Shown in pieces: positions 1 to 5,505 of a stretch of 5,521 nucleotides of DNA (position 1 is the first letter of the stretch; every line of letters starts with the position of its first letter). The translations under genes were made by a program, and so were the position numbers. Source of the DNA: an uncultured Brevibacterium sp. (lineage in GTDB: Bacteria > Actinomycetota > Actinomycetes > Actinomycetales > Brevibacteriaceae); NCBI GenBank assembly GCA_902489215.1, contig CABTZE010000140.1:1-5521 (forward strand), written 5' to 3'. The notes under the pieces were generated by a model. The model searched no databases. It was not told where the DNA came from and was given only the letters and a program-made list of their open reading frames with translations.

Positions 1-357
1 ACGCAGAAACGGCGGGAAATCCGACTGTGCATCAGCCATCCACAGGGCCATCGCACGGTCCAGCCGACCTGGCTCCTCCGGCTTCATGTCCGGGGTGTAC
101 TCAGCCATCACGCGGCGGTGGTCGTATTCGTTGAACCGCTCGTCGCGCAGAGCTTCGAGCTCGTCGCCGAAGATGATCGACGCTGTGTCGATCTGCCGCT
201 TGAGGGTGCCGGTGGCAACCACGGGATCGTGCAGCTTCAGAGCGGCAAGCCCACCGCCCAACAGCCGGGCCTGGTGGTGGCCCAGCTGCGACAGAACGTC
301 ATAGTCCTCAGCATGTGCGGAGGCTTGCCCGTGTCGGGCCAGAACAATCCGAGTCAT
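1..357 (-). CDS. Histidine phosphatase family protein (phosphoglycerate mutase-like), 3' end outside window
   Basis: The first 119 residues are present and the gene continues beyond the left edge. The N-terminus MTRIVLARHGQAS carries the superfamily RHG signature at residues 8-10, where His9 would be the phosphorylated nucleophile. GTLKRQIDTAS at 50-60 matches the second conserved block, with Arg54 in the phosphate pocket. ERFNEYD at 73-79 holds Glu77, the likely general acid. Such enzymes are cytoplasmic and remove phosphate from small molecules or, less often, proteins. The substrate cannot be read from the sequence, and a true glycolytic mutase is not favoured. The ATG lies 8 nt after the ddh stop with only a weak GGT before it, so translation probably depends on coupling to ddh. 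The C-terminal His of the catalytic set lies outside the window. I am confident of the superfamily and unsure of the role. Confidence 0.88.
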   Translation of the reverse strand, partial: MTRIVLARHGQASAHAEDYDVLSQLGHHQARLLGGGLAALKLHDPVVATGTLKRQIDTASIIFGDELEALRDERFNEYDHRRVMAEYTPDMKPEEPGRLDRAMALWMADAQSDFPPFLR

Positions 358-365
358 ACCGACTA

Positions 366-1331
366 TCAGATGTCGCGGGCCACCAGTTCGTCAAGGCTGG
401 CAGTCGACAGCAAGTACGGCGCAACTTCGAGAACTGTGACGGCACCCGTGCGGCCTTCGCGGGCCATACGGACCGCGGCGCGGCCGTAGGCCAGCTGGGA
501 GGCGGCGGTGAAGTCGGGGTTGCGCTCGAGTTCGAGGGTGAATTCGACCGAGTGGTGTGTACCGCCCAGGTCGCCCGAGGTGATGACGTGACCGCCGTGG
601 GGCATGCCCTGGTGTTCGCGGTCGAAGACTTCCTGGCTGACGAATTCGACGGTTGTTTCGTAGGGCTCGAAGTAGTCGGGCATCGACACGATTTCCTGGC
701 GGATGCGCTCCTGGTCTGCTTCGTCGGCAACTGCGACAACGCGGCGGCGGTGGGCGTTCGCGCCGGTGATTTCCTCGCCGCGTCCTTCTTTAGCCGCCTG
801 CAGGGCTTCTTCCTTCGGCAGCGTGTACTGCACGCCGGCCTTCACACCCTTCACTCGGCGCACGGCGTCGGAGTGGCCCTGCGACAGTCCCGGGCCCCAG
901 AAGGTGTTCTGCTGGGCGTTGGGGAACAGGGCTTCGCCGATCGTGCGGTTGATGGAGAACATGCCGGGGTCCCAACCGGTGGAGATCATGGCGACGTTGC
1001 CGCCGGCCTTTGCCGCGGCGTCCATCTTTTCGCGGTGGGCGGGGATGAGGTGGTGGTTGTCGTAGGTGTCGACCGTTGTGAAGTTTTCGGCAAACGACGC
1101 GGCCTGCTCGGGCATATCGGTGGCCGAACCCAGGCACAGGAACAGAAGGTCGACTTTGTCTTTGTGCTCGGCGGCTTCTGCCACGGGGTAGACGGCGGCG
1201 TCGGTCTCCAGCGAGTCGCGGCGGGAGAAGATTCCGTAGAGCTCCATGTCCGGCTGCTTGGCGATGAGCTTTTCAACGCTCTTGCCGAGGTTTCCGTAGC
1301 CGACGATTGCTGCACTGATCTTCTGAGTCAT
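366..1331 (-). CDS. ddh: meso-Diaminopimelate D-dehydrogenase
   Basis: This 321-residue protein matches the Corynebacterium glutamicum enzyme (320 residues, from memory) almost end to end. Ddh performs the one-step NADPH- and ammonia-dependent conversion of L-2-amino-6-oxopimelate (tetrahydrodipicolinate) to meso-diaminopimelate, bypassing the succinylase branch and feeding lysine and peptidoglycan synthesis. The Rossmann NADP-binding loop is GYGNLG at 11-16, followed by SVEKLIAKQPDM. FSRR at 35-38 would read the 2'-phosphate. LCLGSATDMPEQA (65-77) and VDTYDNH (87-93) are family blocks. STGWDPGMFS (117-126) and FWGPGLSQGHSDA line the substrate pocket, and MPHGGHVIT and the C-terminal VLEVAPYLLS are also conserved. 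No key block is missing. The start is well supported, with AAGGAG 7 nt before the ATG. The phosphatase gene follows after 8 nt, suggesting an operon. Confidence 0.97.
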   Translation of the reverse strand: MTQKISAAIVGYGNLGKSVEKLIAKQPDMELYGIFSRRDSLETDAAVYPVAEAAEHKDKVDLLFLCLGSATDMPEQAASFAENFTTVDTYDNHHLIPAHREKMDAAAKAGGNVAMISTGWDPGMFSINRTIGEALFPNAQQNTFWGPGLSQGHSDAVRRVKGVKAGVQYTLPKEEALQAAKEGRGEEITGANAHRRRVVAVADEADQERIRQEIVSMPDYFEPYETTVEFVSQEVFDREHQGMPHGGHVITSGDLGGTHHSVEFTLELERNPDFTAASQLAYGRAAVRMAREGRTGAVTVLEVAPYLLSTASLDELVARDI

Positions 1332-1338
1332 CGTTTCA

Positions 1339-1344
1339 CTCCTT
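1339..1344 (-). promoter_or_regulatory. Ribosome binding site of ddh
   Basis: AAGGAG on the minus strand, 7 nt before the ATG, is a near-perfect Shine-Dalgarno sequence and fixes the ddh start. Confidence 0.8.
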
Positions 1345-1397
1345 CGCGCACTGGGCGCATAGATTCTGAAACGGCATTAGGCCCGCTCCGGGTAGCT

Positions 1398-1426
1398 ACT
1401 CTACGCCTGCCGTCGTGACGGCCCTT
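1398..1426 (-). promoter_or_regulatory. Candidate ddh promoter with palindrome in the spacer
   Basis: On the minus strand TAGAGT (1403 down to 1398) fits the actinobacterial -10 consensus TANNNT. It would place a transcript start near 1391, with a leader of about 60 nt containing the ribosome site. No good -35 is visible at the expected distance, which is common in corynebacteria. A perfect 6-bp inverted repeat, GCCGTC-GT-GACGGC at 1409-1422, falls where the spacer and -35 edge would be, as an operator would. TANNNT occurs often by chance, so this is only a candidate. Confidence 0.3.
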
Positions 1427-1452
1427 TCGACAGATTCACAGCAAAGGACGGC

Positions 1453-1472
1453 GCTTTCCGAGTTCAGAAAGC
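1453..1472 (-). terminator. Possible transcription terminator of the DedA gene
   Basis: GCTTTC (1453-1458) and GAAAGC (1467-1472) form a perfect 6-bp stem around an 8-nt loop, starting 13 nt past the DedA stop codon. There is no real T-run after the stem on the minus strand, only CCTTTG several bases on. It would be a weak terminator that separates the DedA transcript from ddh. Confidence 0.35.
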
Positions 1473-1485
1473 AGGAAGGGGCAGA

Positions 1486-2211
1486 TCAGGCCCCGCGCTC
1501 TTCGCTTTCAGCGTCCTGGCCTTCAGCCGGACCGGCGGCCTCGCGAGCAGCCTGTTCCTTCTTGTAGGCGCGGCGTTCGCGGATGACTTCGATGGCCACG
1601 GGGATGAGCGACAGACCGATGATGACGATGACCCACAGGTCCACGTGTTCGCGGATGATGTCGAAGGTGCCCAGGTAGTAGCCGGCCACTGGAAGCACAA
1701 GGCCCCACGTGAGACCGCCCGCCACGTTCCAGAAGAAGAATTTGCGGTACTTGTAGTGCGCGACGCCGGCGGCCAGCGGCACGAAGGTCCGCACGATCGG
1801 CACGAAGCGGGCCAGGAACAGTGATTTCCCGCCGTGCTTGATGAAGAACTCTTCCGCCTGGCGCAGGTGGGCTGTCGACAGAACGCGGGCATCGTCCTTG
1901 AACAGCCTGCGGCCGAACCGGTAGCCCAGGAAGTACCCCACCTGGTCACCGCAGATGGCGGCAATCCAGATGACGGGAATCAGCTGCCACAGGGGAACGC
2001 CCATTGCCGGCGACATGAGGCCCGCCACGAACAGCAGCGAGTCACCGGGCAGGAACGGGAACAGCACACCGGATTCGATGAACACGATGAGTGCGACAAC
2101 CGCGAGCATCCACGGGCCTGCTGATTCGATGATCCGCTGCGGATCGAGAAACGCTGGGGCGGCAATGATGTCGGTCGCCCCCGCTGAGGCAGCGGCAAGA
2201 GTGTCGAGCAT
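1486..2211 (-). CDS. DedA family integral membrane protein (SNARE-associated/VTT domain)
   Basis: This 241-residue polytopic membrane protein has the full DedA signature. A hydrophobic segment at about 35-52 leads into FIESGVLFPFLPGDSLLFVAG (44-64), whose acidic residues Glu46 and Asp57 correspond to the essential acidic pair known in E. coli YqjA. GDQVGYFLGYRFGRR (88-102) is the next family block. FLARFVPIVRTFVPLAAG (132-149) supplies Arg135 and Arg141, spaced as the essential arginines of YqjA. Further membrane segments lie at about 160-182 and 192-209. The tail from 211 is charged and probably cytoplasmic. Family members are linked to membrane-lipid (undecaprenyl phosphate or phospholipid) flipping and proton-driven homeostasis, and which applies here is unknown. 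AGAAGGA lies 5 nt before the ATG. The gene is divergent from the FAH gene and 154 nt upstream of ddh. Confidence 0.95.
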   Translation of the reverse strand: MLDTLAAASAGATDIIAAPAFLDPQRIIESAGPWMLAVVALIVFIESGVLFPFLPGDSLLFVAGLMSPAMGVPLWQLIPVIWIAAICGDQVGYFLGYRFGRRLFKDDARVLSTAHLRQAEEFFIKHGGKSLFLARFVPIVRTFVPLAAGVAHYKYRKFFFWNVAGGLTWGLVLPVAGYYLGTFDIIREHVDLWVIVIIGLSLIPVAIEVIRERRAYKKEQAAREAAGPAEGQDAESEERGA

Positions 2212-2287
2212 GAGTGTCCTTCTGTACGCGTCCCCACTACTATGCCGTGTTTTTCTGAGTGAACGCCGGACGGCAGGGTGTGCTCTT

Positions 2288-2303
2288 CACCTCGTTCGAG
2301 GTG
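2288..2303. repeat. Perfect 7-bp inverted repeat (operator or hairpin candidate)
   Basis: CACCTCG-TT-CGAGGTG. It lies 77 nt before the DedA start and 89 nt before the FAH start, upstream of both candidate -10 boxes, so it could serve either promoter. As RNA it would make a tight hairpin, but no gene ends here, which favours a protein-binding site. Confidence 0.5.
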
Positions 2304-2329
2304 GGAGTCGGATTGACGAGGCGGAGTTC

Positions 2330-2344
2330 GGCTCCCCGGGAGCC
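2330..2344. repeat. Perfect 7-bp inverted repeat at the FAH promoter -35 position
   Basis: GGCTCCC-C-GGGAGCC. If transcription starts near 2377, the repeat covers about -47 to -33, a typical place for a repressor or activator site. It differs in sequence from the repeat at 2288-2303, so the two are not copies of one operator. Confidence 0.5.
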
Positions 2345-2364
2345 TTCGTGTCAGTGCCCTGGTC

Positions 2365-2387
2365 TAGATTGAAGAAAACACAGGAGG
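2365..2387 (+). promoter_or_regulatory. Candidate -10 box and ribosome binding site of the FAH gene
   Basis: TAGATT (2365-2370) fits TANNNT. A start about 7 nt downstream would give a leader of about 16 nt containing AGGAGG (2382-2387), which sits 5 nt before the ATG. The ribosome site is clear and decides the start. The -10 box is a candidate, with no recognisable -35 at 16-19 nt spacing. Confidence 0.5.
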
Positions 2388-2392
2388 AACCC

Positions 2393-3247
2393 ATGCAGCT
2401 TATGCGGATTGGTCAGGCCGGTCAGGAAACCCCGGTTGTAACGGACGGCGAACACTACTTCAATGCAAGTTCTGCCGTCAGCGAATTCGGCGGGGACTTC
2501 GGCCCGCGTTTCTGGGCGGAAGGGCTGCCCAAGCTGCAGTCGCTGGTTGAACTGGGCCAGCTGCCGCCGTTTGATGCCGAAGGCAAGCGGATCGGCGCAC
2601 CGATCGCCTCACCGCAGGCTGTCATCTGCATTGGCCTGAACTACACCGACCACGCTGCAGAAGCGGGCCAGCCGATTCCCACCAATCTGGTCACCTTCCT
2701 CAAGCACCCCAATACGATCGTCGGCCCCAATGACCCCGTGGGCATTCTGCCGGGCTCAGAGAAAACCGACTGGGAAGTCGAATTCGGCTTTGTCATGGGC
2801 AAGCGCGTCCACGCACTGGCTTCAGCTGAAGAGGGCCTTGCCGCGATTGCCGGCTTCACCCTGGTCAACGATGTCTCCGAACGTGCCTTCCAGAACCTCA
2901 CACCCCAGTGGGGTCTGGGCAAGAACATGCCCAGCTCCACCCCGATCGGACCGAAGGTCGTGACAGCTGATTCCATCGACCCGAGCAACGTCGGCCTGCG
3001 CACCCTGGTCAACGGTGAAGTACGGCAGGACGGCAACACCTCGAAGATGATCTTCGACGTCGGAACCATCGTGTACAAGCTGTCCCAGTACATGACTCTT
3101 GAACCCGGCGACATCGTGTCAACGGGCACACCCGCCGGTGTGGCAATGGCCGGAACACACCCGTTCCTCGCTCCTGGTGACATTGTTGAACTCGAAGGCG
3201 ACGGACTGGGCCAGCAGCGTCAAGAATTCTTCCAGCGCGAAGCCTGA
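2393..3247 (+). CDS. Fumarylacetoacetate hydrolase (FAH) family protein
   Basis: This is a 284-residue protein with a short N-terminal domain (about 1-70) and an FAH catalytic domain from about 74 to the end. CIGLNYTDHAAEAG (79-92) holds the His87/Glu90 pair equivalent to the catalytic dyad of FAHD1-type enzymes. DWEVEFGFVMG (126-136) and LVNDVSER (157-164) supply Glu128, Glu130 and Asp160, the usual Mg2+/Mn2+ ligands. The C-terminal block PGDIVSTGTPAGV and a final PGDIVELEGDGLG are characteristic. Members hydrolyse acylpyruvates, decarboxylate oxaloacetate, or isomerise and hydrolyse catabolic keto- and enol-acids in the cytoplasm. The substrate cannot be assigned, because no catabolic partner genes are present. 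The frame is open upstream to 1955, but AGGAGG at 2382-2387 and the family N-terminus support 2393. The next gene starts directly after its stop. Confidence 0.92.
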   Translation: MQLMRIGQAGQETPVVTDGEHYFNASSAVSEFGGDFGPRFWAEGLPKLQSLVELGQLPPFDAEGKRIGAPIASPQAVICIGLNYTDHAAEAGQPIPTNLVTFLKHPNTIVGPNDPVGILPGSEKTDWEVEFGFVMGKRVHALASAEEGLAAIAGFTLVNDVSERAFQNLTPQWGLGKNMPSSTPIGPKVVTADSIDPSNVGLRTLVNGEVRQDGNTSKMIFDVGTIVYKLSQYMTLEPGDIVSTGTPAGVAMAGTHPFLAPGDIVELEGDGLGQQRQEFFQREA

Positions 3248-4036
3248 GTGTCTGTGCGCTCACCGTGCAGGTGGGCTCCGGCAGCGCTGATCGCACTGCT
3301 CGCCCTCAGCGGCTGCGCCCCGCTGCCGGAACCCTCACCTGTCGAAACACCCGTCCCAAACGCCACTCCGACGACGACCCAAGAACCGTCTGAAGGCCCG
3401 AGCCCCTCACCCACCCCACCCCCGAAAAGGCCACAGACGCAGAAGAAGCCGGGTGGCACCTCGGACGTGGGGCCCACCAACCCCGGCGCCCAGAAATCAC
3501 TGGCCGCACTGAAGAAGCTGCCCGTGAAGGGAAAAGCCCCGGCCACCGGCTACGGGCGGGTGGAAAAGTTCGGCAAAGCGTGGACGGACACCGACTTCAA
3601 CGGCTGTCGCACCCGTGATGACATCCTGGCCCGGGACCTCGTCAACATCACCCGCGATGGTGGCTGCAAAGTCATGTCCGGCACGCTCGTGGATGCCTAC
3701 ACGGGCAAGCGGATCGACTTCGAACGCGGCCAGACCACCAGCCAAAAAGTGCAGATCGACCACATTGTTGCGCTGCACAACGCGTGGATCACCGGCGCAC
3801 AGCAGCTGACCCAAGAGCAGCGCGTCGAATTCGCCAACGATCCGCTCAACCTCATTGCCGTCGACGGAGCCACAAACTCCGCAAAGGGCAATAAGGACGC
3901 CGCTTCCTGGCTGCCGCCGAACAAGTCCTACCGCTGCACTTACGTTGGCTTGCAGATCCGGGTCAAGGAAAAGTACTCCCTGTGGGTGACGAAGCCCGAA
4001 CGCGACGCCATGGAACGAGTGCTTAACAAGTGCTGA
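3248..4036 (+). CDS. Secreted HNH endonuclease-family lipoprotein
   Basis: This is a 262-residue exported protein. Residues 1-23 form a lipoprotein signal peptide with Arg4 and Arg8, a hydrophobic Ala/Leu core and the lipobox L20-S-G-C23, so Cys23 would be lipidated and the protein anchored outside the membrane. Residues 24-80 are a Pro/Thr/Ser-rich spacer. The compact domain from about 101 (YGRVEKFGKAW) carries the HNH pattern: IDHIVAL (170-176, Asp171-His172), NDPLNL (197-202, Asn201) and NSAKGNKDA (210-218). Related actinobacterial proteins are annotated as HNH or DUF1524-like nucleases. Cys120, Cys140, Cys230 and Cys262 could form two disulfides, fitting an extracellular location. The GTG start abuts the FAH stop with no Shine-Dalgarno, implying translational coupling. 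GTG at 3254 is an alternative start. Nuclease activity is inferred, and the physiological role (DNA scavenging, competition, wall-associated) is unknown. Confidence 0.87.
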   Translation: MSVRSPCRWAPAALIALLALSGCAPLPEPSPVETPVPNATPTTTQEPSEGPSPSPTPPPKRPQTQKKPGGTSDVGPTNPGAQKSLAALKKLPVKGKAPATGYGRVEKFGKAWTDTDFNGCRTRDDILARDLVNITRDGGCKVMSGTLVDAYTGKRIDFERGQTTSQKVQIDHIVALHNAWITGAQQLTQEQRVEFANDPLNLIAVDGATNSAKGNKDAASWLPPNKSYRCTYVGLQIRVKEKYSLWVTKPERDAMERVLNKC

Positions 4037-4109
4037 GGCGGTCACCGGCAGTGTTCTAGACGCCGCCCGCCGCCGGTCAGGCATGAAATCGGGCAGGTGC
4101 CGGAGACCG
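4037..4109 (+). repeat. Imperfect inverted repeat after the HNH lipoprotein gene (possible terminator)
   Basis: CGGTCACCGGCA (4039-4050) and TGCCGGAGACCG (4098-4109) pair at 11 of 12 positions across a 47-nt GC-rich interval. A smaller alternative stem is ACCGGC (4044-4049) with GCCGGT (4072-4077). The structure begins 2 nt after the stop codon. There is no T-run, so it is at best a non-canonical terminator or a processing hairpin. Confidence 0.25.
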
Positions 4110-4154
4110 TTCGCGCATGTGACGACGTGGAGTGCCCTCATCAGACTGCGGCGC

Positions 4155-4160
4155 TAGGCT
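4155..4160 (+). promoter_or_regulatory. Candidate -10 box for a leaderless MalY-type transcript
   Basis: TAGGCT fits TANNNT and ends exactly 6 nt before the ATG at 4167, so transcription would start at or next to the A of the start codon. No Shine-Dalgarno sequence precedes this ATG. Leaderless mRNAs are frequent in actinobacteria, which makes the arrangement plausible. The -35 position (around 4132-4137, GTGCCC) is a poor match. Confidence 0.45.
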
Positions 4161-4166
4161 GGCTTC

Positions 4167-5420
4167 ATGCACCCGTATGACAGCATCACTCGCAAGCAGA
4201 TCGAAGAGCGCGGCAGCCGTAAGTGGGCGGAATACCCCGGGGCGATCGGCGCATGGATTGCGGAAATGGACTTCGGCATTGCGCCAGCCATCCGCGAAGC
4301 ACTCAAAGTCATCGACGAGAACCAGCTGTACGGCTACACCCCACCCGCACTGCTGCAGGGCCTGAGCGAAGCCACTTCCGAGTTCTACGCTTCACGCTAC
4401 GGATGGGAATTCCCCGCCGAAAACGTGGCTCCCGTGTCCGATGTTCTCCTGGGCATGGGCGGCTTCCTCGACATTCTGGTGCCCCGCGACGCCAAAATCG
4501 TGGTGCCCACACCGGCGTACATGCCGTTCCTCACCGTGCCCGGCGCATTCTTCCGCGACCATGTCGAGGTGCCGCAGAAGATCGTCGACGAACCCTCCCC
4601 GGAGCTGCTTTCCGCCTCGGCAGACCGGGAAGACGTACCCGCCCCGCTTGCCGGACGACACTGGGAAATGGACTTCGAAGCGCTCGATGCCGCACTGTCC
4701 ACGGCAGGCCCGGGCGGCGGTCCCGGCGGCGTGCTGGTGCTGTGCAATCCACACAACCCCACCGGTCGCGTGTACACGCGGGCTGAACTCGAAAAGATCA
4801 CCGAGATCGTCGAAAAGAACGGCGCTCTTGTGTTTTCGGATGAAATCCACGCACCGCTGACCTACAGCGGCTTCCAGCACATTCCCTACGCTTCGACCTC
4901 AGAGGCTGCGGCACGACACACCCTGACGGCGACATCACACACCAAGTCGTTCAACACCCCGGGCCTGAAGTGCGCTCAGCTGATCTTCACAAACGACGAG
5001 CACCTGGCCGCCTGGAAGAAGCACGGTACGCAGTTCTCCGCTTCGGCGGCAACACCGGGTGTCATTGCCGGCATCACCGCCTACCGCGAGGGCGGCGAAT
5101 GGTTGGCCGACACTCTCGGCTACCTCGAGCAGACCCGTGATTTCATTGCCGACTTCGCAGCGGCAGAGCTTCCGGAGCTCGGCTACATCAAACCGCAGGG
5201 AACGTACCTGTCGTTCTTTGATGCGAACGCGCTGGTCCCCCGCCTGCCCGAAGGCGTGAGCCCCCAGCAGTTCTTCCTGCAGGAAGCCCGTGTGGCCATG
5301 AACGACGGCGCGACCACCGGGCAGGCCGGCAAGGGCTGGGTGCGCTTCAACATGGGCACACCGCGGCCCATTGTGCAGGACGCACTCGAAGCGATGGCCG
5401 CAGCCATCCGCAAGCTGTAA
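4167..5420 (+). CDS. PLP-dependent MalY/PatB-type cystathionine beta-lyase/aminotransferase
   Basis: This 417-residue fold-type I PLP enzyme belongs to the MalY/PatB subgroup. GAWIAEMDF (28-36) and LYGYT (54-58, Tyr57) are subgroup N-terminal signatures. NPHNPTGRV (194-202) includes Asn197, which contacts the cofactor. SDEIHAPL (224-231) holds Asp225, which pairs with the pyridine nitrogen. SHTKSFNTPGLK (257-268) contains Lys260, the expected Schiff-base lysine. VRFNMGTPRP (392-401) supplies Arg393 for the substrate carboxylate. The family splits cystathionine and other S-cysteine conjugates to pyruvate, ammonia and a thiol. C. glutamicum AecD is the likely functional relative, and an aminotransferase activity is the main alternative. 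It is about 25 residues longer than E. coli MalY as I recall it, largely from a Pro/Glu/Ser/Asp-rich stretch near 141-163 and a Gly-rich loop at 180-188. The start lacks a Shine-Dalgarno. Confidence 0.92.
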   Translation: MHPYDSITRKQIEERGSRKWAEYPGAIGAWIAEMDFGIAPAIREALKVIDENQLYGYTPPALLQGLSEATSEFYASRYGWEFPAENVAPVSDVLLGMGGFLDILVPRDAKIVVPTPAYMPFLTVPGAFFRDHVEVPQKIVDEPSPELLSASADREDVPAPLAGRHWEMDFEALDAALSTAGPGGGPGGVLVLCNPHNPTGRVYTRAELEKITEIVEKNGALVFSDEIHAPLTYSGFQHIPYASTSEAAARHTLTATSHTKSFNTPGLKCAQLIFTNDEHLAAWKKHGTQFSASAATPGVIAGITAYREGGEWLADTLGYLEQTRDFIADFAAAELPELGYIKPQGTYLSFFDANALVPRLPEGVSPQQFFLQEARVAMNDGATTGQAGKGWVRFNMGTPRPIVQDALEAMAAAIRKL

Positions 5421-5428
5421 GCAAGGAG

Positions 5429-5492
5429 CGCCGCGGGCCCGCGCCTGGGGGCCGGGCGCCGCGGCCCCGCCCCCCCGCCGCGGCCCCGCCCC
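5429..5492. repeat. Three copies of a 17-bp GC-rich motif downstream of the lyase gene
   Basis: CGCCGCGGCCCCGCCCC occurs identically at 5457-5473 and 5476-5492 (period 19). A 15-of-17 match, CGCCGCGGGCCCGCGCC, is at 5429-5445. The block is nearly pure G+C, far above the genes around it. Confidence 0.6.
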
Positions 5493-5505
5493 TGATTAGG
5501 CGGGG
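5448..5505 (+). terminator. GC hairpins after the lyase gene, possible terminator region
   Basis: GGGGCCG (5448-5454) pairs perfectly with CGGCCCC (5462-5468) around a 7-nt loop, 27 nt past the stop codon. A second 7-bp stem joins CCCCGCC (5484-5490) and GGCGGGG (5499-5505) with loop CCTGATTA. Neither is followed by T residues, so these would be T-less actinobacterial terminators. The base calls close to the window end may be unreliable. Confidence 0.4.

Larger units (their letters stand above)
2212..2392. promoter_or_regulatory. Divergent intergenic regulatory region between DedA and FAH genes
   Basis: These 181 bases must hold the start signals for both arms. The DedA ribosome site AGAAGGA is at 2217-2223 (minus strand). 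For DedA only a poor -10, CATAGT at 2244 down to 2239, is visible. For the rightward arm there is TAGATT at 2365-2370 and AGGAGG at 2382-2387. Two perfect inverted repeats lie between, at 2288-2303 and 2330-2344, each listed separately. Confidence 0.7.

Noticed and set aside
315..1418. A long open frame on the plus strand (367 codons) opposite ddh
   Set aside because: It is a GC-driven shadow. The opposite strand encodes a full-length, strongly conserved Ddh with a good ribosome site, and the shadow protein shows no recognisable motif.
2288..2303. Reading the inverted repeat as an intrinsic terminator
   Set aside because: Both adjacent genes start, rather than end, on either side of it, and no T-run follows on either strand.
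2313..2318. TTGACG, a near-consensus -35 box on the plus strand
   Set aside because: No -10-like hexamer lies 16-19 bases downstream (that stretch is the CCCGGG palindrome core), and the candidate -10 at 2365 is 46 bases away.
1955..2392. Upstream extension of the FAH reading frame to an ATG at 1955
   Set aside because: It runs antisense through the DedA gene, lacks FAH-like sequence, and the AGGAGG at 2382-2387 points to the ATG at 2393.
3248..4036. A toxin-immunity or restriction system built on the HNH protein
   Set aside because: There is no methyltransferase, specificity subunit or small immunity-like gene next to it. The protein carries a lipoprotein signal, and its neighbours are metabolic enzymes.
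3497..4141. A 214-codon minus-strand frame opposite the HNH lipoprotein gene
   Set aside because: It has no recognisable motif. The plus-strand protein has a lipobox, conserved HNH residues and paired cysteines, so this is a shadow.
4037..4166. A small RNA or tRNA gene in the gap before the MalY-type gene
   Set aside because: No cloverleaf, anticodon arm or T-loop motif is visible. Only an imperfect inverted repeat and the promoter-like TAGGCT were found.
4392..4880. Minus-strand open frames opposite the MalY-type gene (also 4397-4801)
   Set aside because: They overlap the conserved PLP-enzyme coding frame and show composition typical of antisense GC-rich shadows.
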